From Cordylochernes scorpioides (Eukaryota; Arthropoda; Arachnida; Pseudoscorpiones; Chernetidae), in contig CP092874.1 of NCBI GenBank assembly GCA_030710605.1, positions 42,652,965-42,716,964 on the forward strand: a DNA stretch of 64,000 nucleotides. The letters run 5' to 3'. Positions 45,190-54,674 of this stretch are shown piece after piece. Both the position numbers and the translations under genes were made by a program. Under the pieces are notes generated by a model, which saw only the letters and a list, made by a program, of their open reading frames with translations, made no database searches and was not told where the DNA came from. How positions within the stretch are numbered: position 1 is the stretch's first letter; every line of letters starts with the position of its first letter.

Positions 45190-45770
45190 GATTGATGGCG
45201 CAGTCTTGGTCGAATAGTGGGTACAAAAAGGGAATAACGAGCACCCCTGGATGGGATAGAGAATAGACTTTGCGAAAGGGAGAGTGATGAGACTGGAGGA
45301 GGTACTTTGCCTTTCACATGATCGAGAGGAAACTACCTTGGTTGGAGCCTAAGTTGAGCACACCTTGCTTCTAGCCCGGTCACCTACCTTCTCTTTAACT
45401 TCTTGTCCGAGATCATCGTTATTAAATCTCTCGGCTTCTCTTTGGTGGAAATCTTTCCACGTGCTTGCTGCTGATTCGCTATTAGTTGGTCATGCTTAAA
45501 GGTGATTGGTTGTTGATTTGTCATGCTTAAATGTGATTGGCTTAGTACCTCCATTGTCGCCATGATTGCAATCTTTCAGGAAGAAGAAGGTCTTTGAACT
45601 TTAGTTTTATGGGTCCTGGGCAGTTACCTTTACTTCCTGGATGATGCAATCCTGTTAATTGTTATTCCCTTTTTCGCGAAGCCTAACTTTTATCAAATCC
45701 TTTGACGATACATTGCATAGATTGTGGTGGGATTACATATTGCTATATACAAATAATCACATATATTAGA
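45190..45770 (+). repeat. ~580-bp dispersed repeat, copy 2
   Basis: Partner of 40270-40850. It contains an internal duplication TTGGTCATGCTTAAAGGTGA / TTTGTCATGCTTAAATGTGA. Confidence 0.65.
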
Positions 45771-45829
45771 TGGAAAGTAACCTTTTATTTATATATAATT
45801 TTTATAATATTAACATTTCTTTGTATATC

Positions 45830-46500
45830 GATAATCTCCTCTAGACGAAAATTTCATCTATCTATTTCAGGTTTCTGCTTTAATTCTACATCAAAGACAT
45901 TGATTTCAGTCCGCTTTAACATTTCTTAAATTCAAACCTGCTATATGCCACGAAACCACGGCAAAATATTTGTTCGCTCACCTCCTTATATATAGTGGGA
46001 AATACCAGTAACAAATACTGTCATGGCTTGTCATTTAACCGAGTTTGCTAGTTTTCAAAGACGGTTGATGGCGCCTTGGTTTTACGTTGAATTAGACAGG
46101 AATAGTAGCCTTTTCTTTATACTATATATATCTTTCAGAATAAATTGTATCTATCTCCTTAAGTTTGCTGTTTCACTATTACATGAAAGACATTGCTTTA
46201 AGTCTACTTGAACTTGTCTAAAATTCAAACCTGCTATATGCAACGAAATACCGTGAAAATATCGTTCGCTCACCTCCTTATATAGTGGAAATTACCAGTA
46301 CCAAATACTGTTATGGATTTTCATTGAACTGAGTTTGCAAATTTCAAAAGACAGTTATATTAGATGGCACCTTGGTTTTTCGTTTACAGGAAAGGAAGCA
46401 TTTTCTTTATATCTATTATTACCCTCTTTTAGAAGAAGGATATCTTCTATATAGATAATAGGCTAACAGAGTTTACAGTTGTAAAGTTTTAAGCTATCTC
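45830..46500. repeat. ~297-bp tandem repeat, about two copies
   Basis: CAAACCTGCTATATGC(C/A)ACGAAA begins units at 45931 and 46228; GTTCGCTCACCTCCTTATAT, CAAATACTGT and GCGCCTTGGTTTT/GCACCTTGGTTTT follow in both. A third diverged piece is at 45010-45065. No ORF. Confidence 0.7.
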
Positions 46501-46759
46501 CTCCAAAGATACTTAGCTATAAATAGCCATTTATATGCCAAAATTTTCGTTATTTTTTGCTTCACATGATTGTTTTAATTTTATTTTCCAAATATTAATA
46601 GATTTATTTATTTATAATTTGTTTGATTTTACAATCGTAAATTTTTTGCCTTCAAATGTTGTTTATATTATCTTATTTGTTTTTTTTTTCATCATCGAAT
46701 TGTATATTTTTAAAGCACGCTTTTTTTGTATTATTACTTTTTACTAATTTTTATTATAT

Positions 46760-47368
46760 ACAGGGTGATACAAAAGTCCCGCACAACTTTAAAAATTAAT
46801 AACTCCGCGAATATTTGCGCTAGAGCAATGCGGTAAACACCATTGTGTTCAGGATGCAATGGGTTTTTTATGGCAAATAATAAAAAATTCGAAATTGATT
46901 ATAGTTACAACTTTATTCGCTAGATTGCGCCCTACCAGAATCAGCGATTCAGCGGCCAAATTGTTTGATGAATTGAAAAATATAACTGAACGACACGTAT
47001 TTTTACTTTTTGAATACCAGGAAAGAACCCTAATAATATCAAATGATAAATTAATAAAACACCATTTCGCCAAAAGTTAGAAGAAATGGTTAACGATTTT
47101 TAAATACAATCTGAGATATGTAAAATAGGTATATGCAAATTAAAACATGTAGCAAAAAAAACAACTGATATTTTAGATGCGGTTTGCTGGAATCCTCTCA
47201 GCTATTTATATTTCGAAAATAATAATTTGCTATTTTTTTAAATTCAACTCTCTCTCAGTATCGATTATATTTATTTTAATTCATTTGAAAAATATTTATC
47301 TATCTGATGATTCATTTTACTCTGGAATGCCGTTGTTGTTTTTGTCGTGTCCAATAAAGAGCCTCAGA
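46760..47368 (-). mobile_element. LINE 3' UTR, copy B
   Basis: Starts CAGGGTGATACAAAAGTCCC and runs to GTCCAATAAAGAGCCTCAG, the coding-end boundary seen in copies A and C, on the minus strand. It is cut there by a truncated Gypsy-1 LTR. Confidence 0.75.
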
Positions 47369-47487
47369 TTCTTTTCGTTTGGCCAACAAAAATGTACAAT
47401 TTATATACACACATATATTCCTACATAATGACACTTTAAAGAATGCAAATAATCTTCATCTATTTACATACACAACACATCTCCCCC

Positions 47488-48770
47488 TTAATAATACTCC
47501 AGTCGGTCTAGGGGTTTCCTGGCTCTCTGAGGTCTAGGACTGCGGACGGGCACTTGCACAGCGGCAGCCTCCGGTTTAGGAGTGCAAGAGGGCACGTGCA
47601 CAGCAACAGGCCCTGGTATAGGAGTGCAAGAGGGCACGTGCACAGCAGCAGTCTCCTCCTTGTTTCCTGATGTAACCTCTGGAACCTCCTCTTCACTATA
47701 TTTCTGACTTCCACCTACAGGCTTCTCTCCTGATGTTCGAGGAAGTATCAAATTTCTTGTCTCCACTTGTTTCTTTCTCACAGGTCGCAATTGATTGATA
47801 TGCCTCTTATACACGACGTCCTCACAACTTATAAGGTAGTGACGGTAGCTCAATTATTCCAAAATGGTACCTTTTTACCGTTTAGGTCCAGTTGCATAGT
47901 TGCGGAAATAAACCTCGCAACCTGTAGTAAACTGCTCCTGCCTTCTTACGGCCTCATGAAATACCTCTCGCGGATTTCCCATCTTGGTATTAAATTCGAG
48001 AATCTTGATCTTAAACTTCTTTTCATTAGCAGTTCCGCCGGGGAATTCCTTTATTACAGTTTGGGGGAATGCTCTATGAGCAAATAGGAAACTTTGTAGA
48101 TTCGTCTCTAAATTATACTTTCAATTATTCTTTCTCAAAAGGTTTTTAAACTCTCTTACATATCTCTCAGCTAAACCATTTGTACTAGGATTATACGGAC
48201 TGGTCTTAGTTTGCCGTATACCAATCATTTTGGTAAATTGCTCGAATTCACCGGAGACAAACTGTCTTCCGTTATCTGTAACAAAATATTAGTGCAATCC
48301 AATTCTGGCGAGAATTTCTCTAAGATGACTTATAATCGTTTTTCTGGTAATATCTTTGATGATAAAAATTTCTATCCACTTTGAGTATGCGTCCACGAGA
48401 ACCAAAAACATTCTTCCCATGAACGGACCCGCTAGATCAAGATGAAGTCGATGCCACGGTTTTTCGGGCCAAGTCCATTCCGAGATGGTAGCCGGGGGCA
48501 TGCTTGCCGATTCTTGGCATACTATACATTCTCTAGTTAACTCCTCGATGTTACTGTCTATGCCTGGCCACCAGAAAATACCGTCTGGCAATCATCTTCA
48601 TTTTAACAATCCCCATGTGTATTTCATGCAAGTCATTTAAAATTAAAGATCTTAATTTTTGGGGAATTACCACTCTTTCACGCCATTGAAGACAACCAAA
48701 CTCCAAACTTAATTCCTCATTGATCTTATAATGAGGAGCTAGTGGGTTTTCTCTCGGTACCCTTGTGAAT
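47488..48770 (-). pseudogene. Gypsy-1 integrase and C-terminal tail (minus copy)
   Basis: Open 48591-48289 (ECIVCQESASMPPATISEWT, PWHRLHLDLAGPFMGR, AYSKWIEIFII) carries the CxxC and first catalytic Asp. The second Asp/Glu region is frameshifted near 48290-48090. 47853-47488 is an open Pro/Val-rich tail with the repeated phrase AVHVPSCTP and ends RKPLDRLEYY. The first part is better preserved than in the 11-16 kb copy, where a stop follows VLVDA. Confidence 0.8.
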
Positions 48771-49274
48771 TTCCACACAGTTGCCTTCTCTAACATTCCT
48801 TAATACTATAGACAGTATTTTATCTTTGGGTGTCTCATTAGCCACCTCCATAAAAGAGAACGGTACCTCATTCGACTTCCTAAGAAGAAGTACCTGGTCT
48901 TCATCAAGAGACTCCCTGACACTCGATTCTAAAGGAAGACGTGACAATGCGTCAACATTGGAATTATCACTAGTTTTTCGAAATTCCACAGTATAATTAA
49001 ATGCAGCTATTTTTAAGGACCATCTTTTAATTCTGGATGATGCACATATGGGAATTGGTTTATGAGGTGAAAATATATGAATTAAGGGTCGGTTGTCTGT
49101 GACCAATAAAAGTTTTCGTCCCAGTAAGTATTGTCTGAATTTCTCAACGCCAAAAGTTATGCTCAACGCTTTCTTTTCTAGTTGAGAGAAACGTTTTTCC
49201 GCTTCAGTTAATGTTCTAGAAGCAAAAGCTATAGGGCATTCTTCCTTAATAGTCCATAATAGTCCATGGTCCAT
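48726..49274 (-). pseudogene. Gypsy-1 RNase H (minus copy)
   Basis: Open 182 codons: ECPIAFASRTLTEAEKRFSQ, LEKKALSITFGVEKF (Glu), LLLVTDNRPLIHIF (Asp), NSNVDALSRLPL. It is intact across this domain but disconnected from any RT. Confidence 0.82.
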
Positions 49275-49355
49275 TAATAATGATTTACATTTTTAAAATA
49301 ACATTCGATATTCTTTCGTCCAATTCAATCTACAATTTTTATTTAATAGTTGATA

Positions 49356-50430
49356 GAAACCCTTCTATATTTTCGGGGGAACCGGGCCAAAGCCCGGAGA
49401 AATGGTTGAAAGAGTACCATCGTGTAGCTCGGTACAACTGCTGGGACAGTTCCATGTGCCTAGTAAATGTTTACTTCTTCCTCTCAGGAACGGCCACAGT
49501 CTGGTTCGAGAATGTAGAGGAACAAATAACCTCATGGGAACTTTTTGAGACAATGTTGTCTCAGGCCTTTGGGCATTACGCAAGCGAAAAAGACCAACTT
49601 TTAGAAAAACTAAAAGCCAGGGCCCAAGGAAAGGGAGAGTCTAGTGAGACGTATATTCAAGACGTCCCCTATTTATGTCGGCAAATTAATCCCAACATGA
49701 ATGAAAATGAAAAAGTTGCACATTTAGTCAAGTGGGTCTCAGAGGAAATTTACAGGGCAATTGTAACCTTTGAAATTGCCACCACCGAGGAGTTTATAAG
49801 GTAGTGTCGAAAAATCGAACTATCTCAAAAGAAGCGTGTGAATACGCGGATAGTTTTTGACATACTGCCGAATGCTGCCTCCATCAACCCAGCAGAATCG
49901 GAATCTATGGAGGATCTCATTAGACGCATCGTCCAAGAAGAAATCCACCATGCATTGAATCCCGAGCCAGCCACTCTCAAACCATCTTCCCTGGATCTAA
50001 TTATCCGAGAGGAAGTTGAAAGGAACCTGTCTGCAATTTCGCAGCCCGTTCAAAGGCCAATGCCACGACAGCAGTACTCTAACCGACTCCAAATATTCAA
50101 ACAGACGCCATGACAGCAGTTCCTGAACCAAAGAACACCGGCACCCAACCAGACACCACCACAGAGAAGAACTGATGAATGGAGGACACACGAACGTTCC
50201 AATATGTTTCCATTGCGGTCGCCCGGGACATGTAGCCCGATATTGCTGGGACAGAAGGCGTGTTTTCGAGGAAGCCAGGGTAAGAAGGCCGACCTACTCT
50301 AATAATCACAACACCTGGTTCAATCAAAATTCCGAAGAAGTTGAGTTTGTAGATCGCCGCTTTCGAAACCCGTCGCCCTCTCGTCGATCCAGTCAATCTC
50401 CTCGCCGTCTAAGCCAGGGAAACTAAGGAG
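49356..50430 (+). pseudogene. Gypsy-2 gag remnant
   Basis: A capsid-type segment FSGEPGQSPEKWLKEYHRVA, TATVWFENVEEQITSWELFE and ETYIQDVPYLCRQINPNM is followed by a TAG at 49802. A second frame is open from 49838. A third frame (50175-50426) holds one CCHC knuckle, CFHCGRPGHVARYC, and an Arg/Ser-rich end. The knuckle is intact. Confidence 0.85.
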
Positions 50431-50499
50431 AGAGACCGAGACTGGAGGTAAGACCGCTTACGAGAAAGTAGAAATCCTCCCCCTATTATAACTGCTAAC

Positions 50500-51270
50500 A
50501 TGAAACGGAACTACGTTGTTATCATCATAAATGGACAGAATGTTGAAGCCTTAGTCGATTCTGAAGCCGATTATTCCGTAATCTCGGAAAGTTTTCGGCG
50601 ATATTTGAAAATTCCGTTCTTTGCAGAAAAAGGGCCTGTACTGAGTGTCGCCAATAGGAAGCATATCGAAACTCTGGGGCGCTGCAACTTAAAAGTGTCG
50701 ATTGAAGAACTTGAGATTTATTTTACTTTTGTTGTCTTCTCTGAATGTAGCCATCACATAATCCTTGGTCTTGATTTCTTTCGAGCCACAAGTGCAGTGA
50801 TTGATTGTGGAAGAGGTGAAATACATTTGAAGGAAAGTGTGAACGACGGCCTAGAAGAAGATCTGCCTACACATGCATTAGAAGACTGTTTTATTCCAGC
50901 TCGCTCAATTAAGAAAATCACTGTAATTAACGAAGAGATTCGAGGCGGAAAAGATCTAAAGATAGAAGGAAGCAAAGATCTCATCTTAAAAAAAGAATTG
51001 GTCATACCATCATTCATAATTAACTTCCATCACGGCAGAGGGGAGATATGGGTAACTAATGGGACTTTTCAGAATCAAATAATCCCAGCTCGTATGCTTG
51101 TAGGATACTTGAGGAAATTTGGAAGTAGCGGAATCTACAATGTTGACACAGCTGAAGACGTTAAAACTCAATCAAACATTAAGAGTGAGGATAGACGCCA
51201 ACAAATCTTATCTCTGGTAGACGAGAGATTAGATAAAGAACAAAAGTCAATGATTGCAGAATGTCTATAA
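50500..51270 (+). pseudogene. Gypsy-2 aspartic protease
   Basis: 256 open codons. ALVDSEADYSVIS stands where DTGADYSVIS-type active sites occur; Asp is kept but TG is SE. ECSHHIILGLDFFRATSAVI is the second conserved block. Predicted inactive. The linker to RT ends at a TAA at 51268-51270. Confidence 0.85.
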
Positions 51271-51326
51271 AAGTACTCGGAGGTTTTTGATTTTGAGAGA
51301 GAAAATCATTCAGTACAACCTCCAAT

Positions 51327-52340
51327 GTGAAACATAAAATCGACACCTCAGACAGCCGTCCTATTAAACAACGACCATACCGGGTGTCTCCTGTCGAAAG
51401 ACGAGCTATACAAAATGAAGTCGATAAAATAATAAAGATGGGAATTGTACAACCGTCCGAAAGTCCTTTGTCGTCTCCAGTAGTTCTGGTTAAAAAGAAA
51501 GATGAGTCCTGGAGATTTTGAGTAGACTACCGAAAGCTTAACAAGGTCACCAAAAAGGATGTGTATCCGTTACCTAGAAATGATGATGTTTTGGATAGCT
51601 TAACAGGAGCTAAATTCTTTTCCAGCATGGACCTACGTACAGTATACTGGCAGAGAGAAATCGACGAGAAAGATCGGGAAAAGACAGCTTTCATCACCCC
51701 TGATGGCTTATATGAGTTCCGGGTGATGCCCTTCGGTCTATGCAACGCACCGGCAACATTCGAAAGAATGATGGACAAGCTACTAGCAGGATTGAAATGG
51801 ACAATTTGTCTTTGTTATTTAGGCGATATAATTGTTTATGCTACATCCTTTAAAGAACATATTGAATTATAAAACTATTTTTGAGGCGTATTATTCTTTT
51901 TAAAATAAAACAATTTCTACTGTCCTTACTGCGATGAAAAAATTAAAGGGAGGGCCTGGCTCATCAGTGGTGAACCCTCCCAGCGGTTTCGCCAGTTTAA
52001 TCTACCATGGTAGATTAAACTGGCGAAACCGCTGGGAGGGTTCACCACTGATGAGCCAGGCCCTCCCTTTAATTTTTTCATCGCAGTAAGGACAGTAGAA
52101 ATTGTTTTATTTTAAAAAGAATAATACGCCTCAAAAATAGTTTTATAATTTGATAACAGATGGCGCTCTAGTACATCGTAACATATTGAATGTCTAGGGA
52201 AAGTTCTCAGATGCATCCAGCAAGCAGGCTTGTGTATTAATCATGAGAAGTGCCGTTTTGGGTCATAGAAATCAAAGTGTTGGGACATCTGGTTACAGAA
52301 AGCGGCATTCGCCCTGATCCCGACAAAATTGAGGTGATTA
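51327..52340 (+). pseudogene. Gypsy-2 reverse transcriptase, interrupted
   Basis: PIKQRPYRVSPVERRAIQNE, GIVQPSESPLSSPVVLVKKK, a TGA just after WRF, VDYRKLNKVTKKDVYPLPR, FSSMDLRTVYWQREI, FRVMPFGLCNAPATF and CYLGDIIVYA. The active-site YLDD reads YLGD, so polymerase is dead. At 51867 the frame is entered by the palindrome insertion and resumes at 52190 (CIQQAGLCINHEKCRF). Confidence 0.88.
51867..52179. mobile_element. Palindromic short element in Gypsy-2 RT
   Basis: 313 bp between two copies of AACATATTGAA (51856-51866 and 52180-52190), an 11-bp target duplication. 51865-52150 is a perfect 286-bp palindrome centred on CCATGG at 52005-52010. Only the right end extends beyond it (TGATAACAGATGGCGCTCTA and a few more bases). 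Each arm contains CTTACTGCGATGAAAAAATT, CCTGGCTCATCAGTGGTGAA and CCCTCCCAGCGGTTTCGCCA. No ORF. Single arms or imperfect pairs occur at 18790, 27545, 38480 and 42209. Confidence 0.88.
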
Positions 52341-53029
52341 CAAATTTCTCGACTCCAAAAACAGCAACTGAAGTAAGAAGCTTCATGGGATTGTGTTCAT
52401 ATTACAGGCGATTTGTGAAAGATTTTGCAAATAAAGCAAAGCCGTTACACGACCTTCTGAGGAATAACGTGAAGTACTTTTGGTCTAACGAACAAGAACA
52501 ATCTTTCCAAATATTAAAATCAGCCCTAACTACCGATCCTGTGCTTGGCCATTTTAAGGAAGATGCTGAGACACTTGTACATATCGACGCGAGTGGATAT
52601 GGCGTCGGACCAGTGTTGACCCAACTGGTAGAAGGAAAAGAAAAGCCTATCGCCTATGCATCAATAACCCTTAACGCCGCAGAAAAAAATTATTCCACGA
52701 CGGAGAGGGAATGCCTGGCTGTAGTTTGGGCCATTTACAAGTTCAGACCATATTTGTTTGGAAAACACTTCACCGTCGTCTCCGACCATCATTCCCTATG
52801 TTGGCTAGCTAATGTAAAGGATCCATCGGGAAGGCTAGCCAGATGGGCCTTGCGACTTCAAGAGTTCGACATATCTATTGTGTATAAGAATGGTAAAAGA
52901 CACCAAGATGCGGATTGCCTCTCAAGAAGTCCTCTCCCCCAATCCAACGAAGATAACATACCAGAATTGTCTTCAATTACCGACATAAGAAAAGAGCAAA
53001 GAAGCGATGTCCAGACAAAAAGAAAATAA
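52341..53029 (+). pseudogene. Gypsy-2 RNase H
   Basis: Open frame with ATEVRSFMGLCSYYRRFVKD (connection), TLVHIDASGYGVGPVLTQ, STTERECLAVVWAIYKFRPY, VVSDHHSLCWLANVKD and HQDADCLSRSPLPQ: all four acidic RNase H positions are present. The frame ends at 53027-53029; integrase continues in another frame. Confidence 0.88.
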
Positions 53030-53106
53030 TTCAGGAAATTGATTCCAAAAGTGAAAGTGGATACAAAATAATCGACGGCATCCTCTACCGCAAAAACTAC
53101 GATCCC

Positions 53107-54231
53107 ATGGGCAAACCTTGGCTCTTAGTAGTGCCCAAACAAATGAGGGTTGACATTTTGAGGGAAGCCCACGATGCACCAATGGCGGGACACCTGGGAT
53201 TTGCAAAAAGATACGACCGCATTAGAAGAAAATATTTCTGGCCAGGCTTGCATAGATCTGTGCGACAATATGTGGCTCATTGTCGAGAATGTCAACGGCG
53301 AAAAGGTTCTACCGAACGTCCACCAGGACAACTTGTGCCAATTCCGCCGGTTGCACGACCTTTTCAGAAAATAGGGATAGATTTGTTAGGAAGATTCCCT
53401 ACCTCGAACGATGGCAATAAATGGACCGTAGTCGCGACAGACTATCTAACAAGGTATGCTATGACCAAAGCCATACCAAATGGAAGTTCGGAAGAAGTAG
53501 GAAAATTTATAGTAGAAGACGTGATCCTTAAACATGGAGCCCCCAGAGAATTGATTTCAGACCGAGGTCGAACGTTTATATCTCACACAATACGGGAGAT
53601 TAAAAACCTCTGTGGAACCGTACATCGCTTTACATCTGCCTACCACCCCCAAACAAATGGCCTGACCGAGAGACTCAACAAGACACTTGGCGACATGTTG
53701 TGTATGTATGTTGACGTAGACCAAAGAAACTGGGACTCGGTTCTCCCCTACGTAACTTTTGCCTATAACACCGCCAAAGGGGAAACCACTGGGTTTAGCC
53801 CTTTCTATCTTGTACACGGACGCGATGTCGAGACCCCATTGGACACCATCCTGACGTATAGAGAAGAAGCTAATCTGGAAGACTACGTGGAGTGTTTGAT
53901 GACAAATGCCGAGGACGCACGCCAGCTGGCCCGTTTGAACATTTTGAAGGCGCAAGAAAAAGATAAATCTCGATACGACAAAAGCCACAAACCTGTCCAG
54001 TACCGTGTGGAAGACCTTGTGTGGGTGTATACACCTGTGCGTAAACAAGGACTGTCGGAGAAGCTACTTAAAAGATACTTCGGCCCCTATAAAGTTGTGA
54101 GACAACTGTCTGAAGTAACTTATGAAGTAGAGGCCTTGGAGAGGAGACCCCGACAGCGGAATATCAAAGACATCGTCCACGTCCTGCGGATGAAACCATA
54201 CAGAAGCCCAGAAGAACAAACACAGGACTGA
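53107..54231 (+). pseudogene. Gypsy-2 integrase (open, 374 codons)
   Basis: The longest open frame in the window. Zinc-binding part: His22, His29, Cys59, Cys62 (AGHLGFAKRYDRI, AHCRECQRRK). Catalytic triad: Asp92 (IGIDLLGRF), Asp152 (LISDRGRTF), Glu188 (NGLTERLNKTL), with 35 residues between the last two as in retroviral-type integrases. A chromatin-tether-like C-terminus ends VLRMKPYRSPEEQTQD. All integrase residues are intact. It is listed as a pseudogene because gag, PR and RT upstream are broken. Confidence 0.9.
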
Positions 54232-54286
54232 TCTCAGAGTGTAGAATTTATTTTTTTTTTCAAGCAGCGGGTCGCTGCTTATTTTT

Positions 54287-54300
54287 GAAAAGGGGAGTAA
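54287..54300 (+). promoter_or_regulatory. Gypsy-2 polypurine tract
   Basis: GAAAAGGGGAGTAA is immediately before the LTR start TGTCATAACC. Confidence 0.75.
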
Positions 54301-54674
54301 TGTCATAACCAAAAATGTACATAGCTTGTAACTGTAAATAATACATCGGCAGCTTGGCGAATGCTATGTACCTAAGCCCCGATAGGTGGCGTGCGCTGTC
54401 AGCTTGGCAAGTGTTATGTACCTAAGCTCCGATAGATGACGGGCGCGCTAGGCGGGAAGTTTGGTAAACAATAGTCGCCATCTTGAGATGTGTAGCCGAT
54501 CGCCAGCCGTTTGGGTCTCTGACATTACTTCCTTAATTTACCATTATTTTTATCCATCTAACTTAGTTTACCTCTATTTCTTTTTATCCCTCAAACTTAT
54601 TAACTATTTAAAGTCATCTAATAAATTATTAATTTATTCTACCCAATCGACTCGTCACCTTCATTACTGTGACA
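54301..54674 (+). repeat. Gypsy-2 3' LTR (~374 bp)
   Basis: TGTCATAACC ... TTACTGTGACA with inverted TGTCA/TGACA ends. It holds a partly duplicated U3 block (CAGCTTGGCGAATGCTATGT / CAGCTTGGCAAGTGTTATGT) and AATAAA near 54620. An alternative end at the later GTGACA (about 55214) is possible. Confidence 0.7.

Larger units (their letters stand above)
47369..49355 (-). mobile_element. Gypsy-1, second copy (minus, 5'-truncated)
   Basis: A partial LTR (47369-47477), polypurine tract (inverse of TTAAGGGGGAGATG), C-terminal tail, integrase and RNase H on the minus strand. It ends at 49355 within the RT-RNase H connection and abuts Gypsy-2, so gag, protease and RT are missing. Confidence 0.85.
49356..54674 (+). 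mobile_element. Gypsy-2 element, 5'-truncated
   Basis: Gag, protease, RT, RNase H, integrase and a 3' LTR follow in canonical Ty3/gypsy order. The 5' LTR and N-terminal gag are missing at the junction with Gypsy-1. The RT is split by a 313-bp palindromic insertion. Confidence 0.9.

Noticed and set aside
44842-45195. Overlapping ORFs on both strands as a host exon
   Set aside because: No splice sites in phase and no family resemblance; part matches the 297-bp tandem repeat region.
46535-46747. Phe/Ile-rich membrane-like ORF
   Set aside because: Composition follows from the T-rich sequence; no codon structure or homologue is evident.
51940-52080. Calling the 51.9-kb family a true hammerhead ribozyme
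   Set aside because: Only 19 nt separate GAAA from CTGATGA and no stem I can form after a plausible NUH site, so the canonical fold is not possible; it is kept as a pseudoknot candidate instead.
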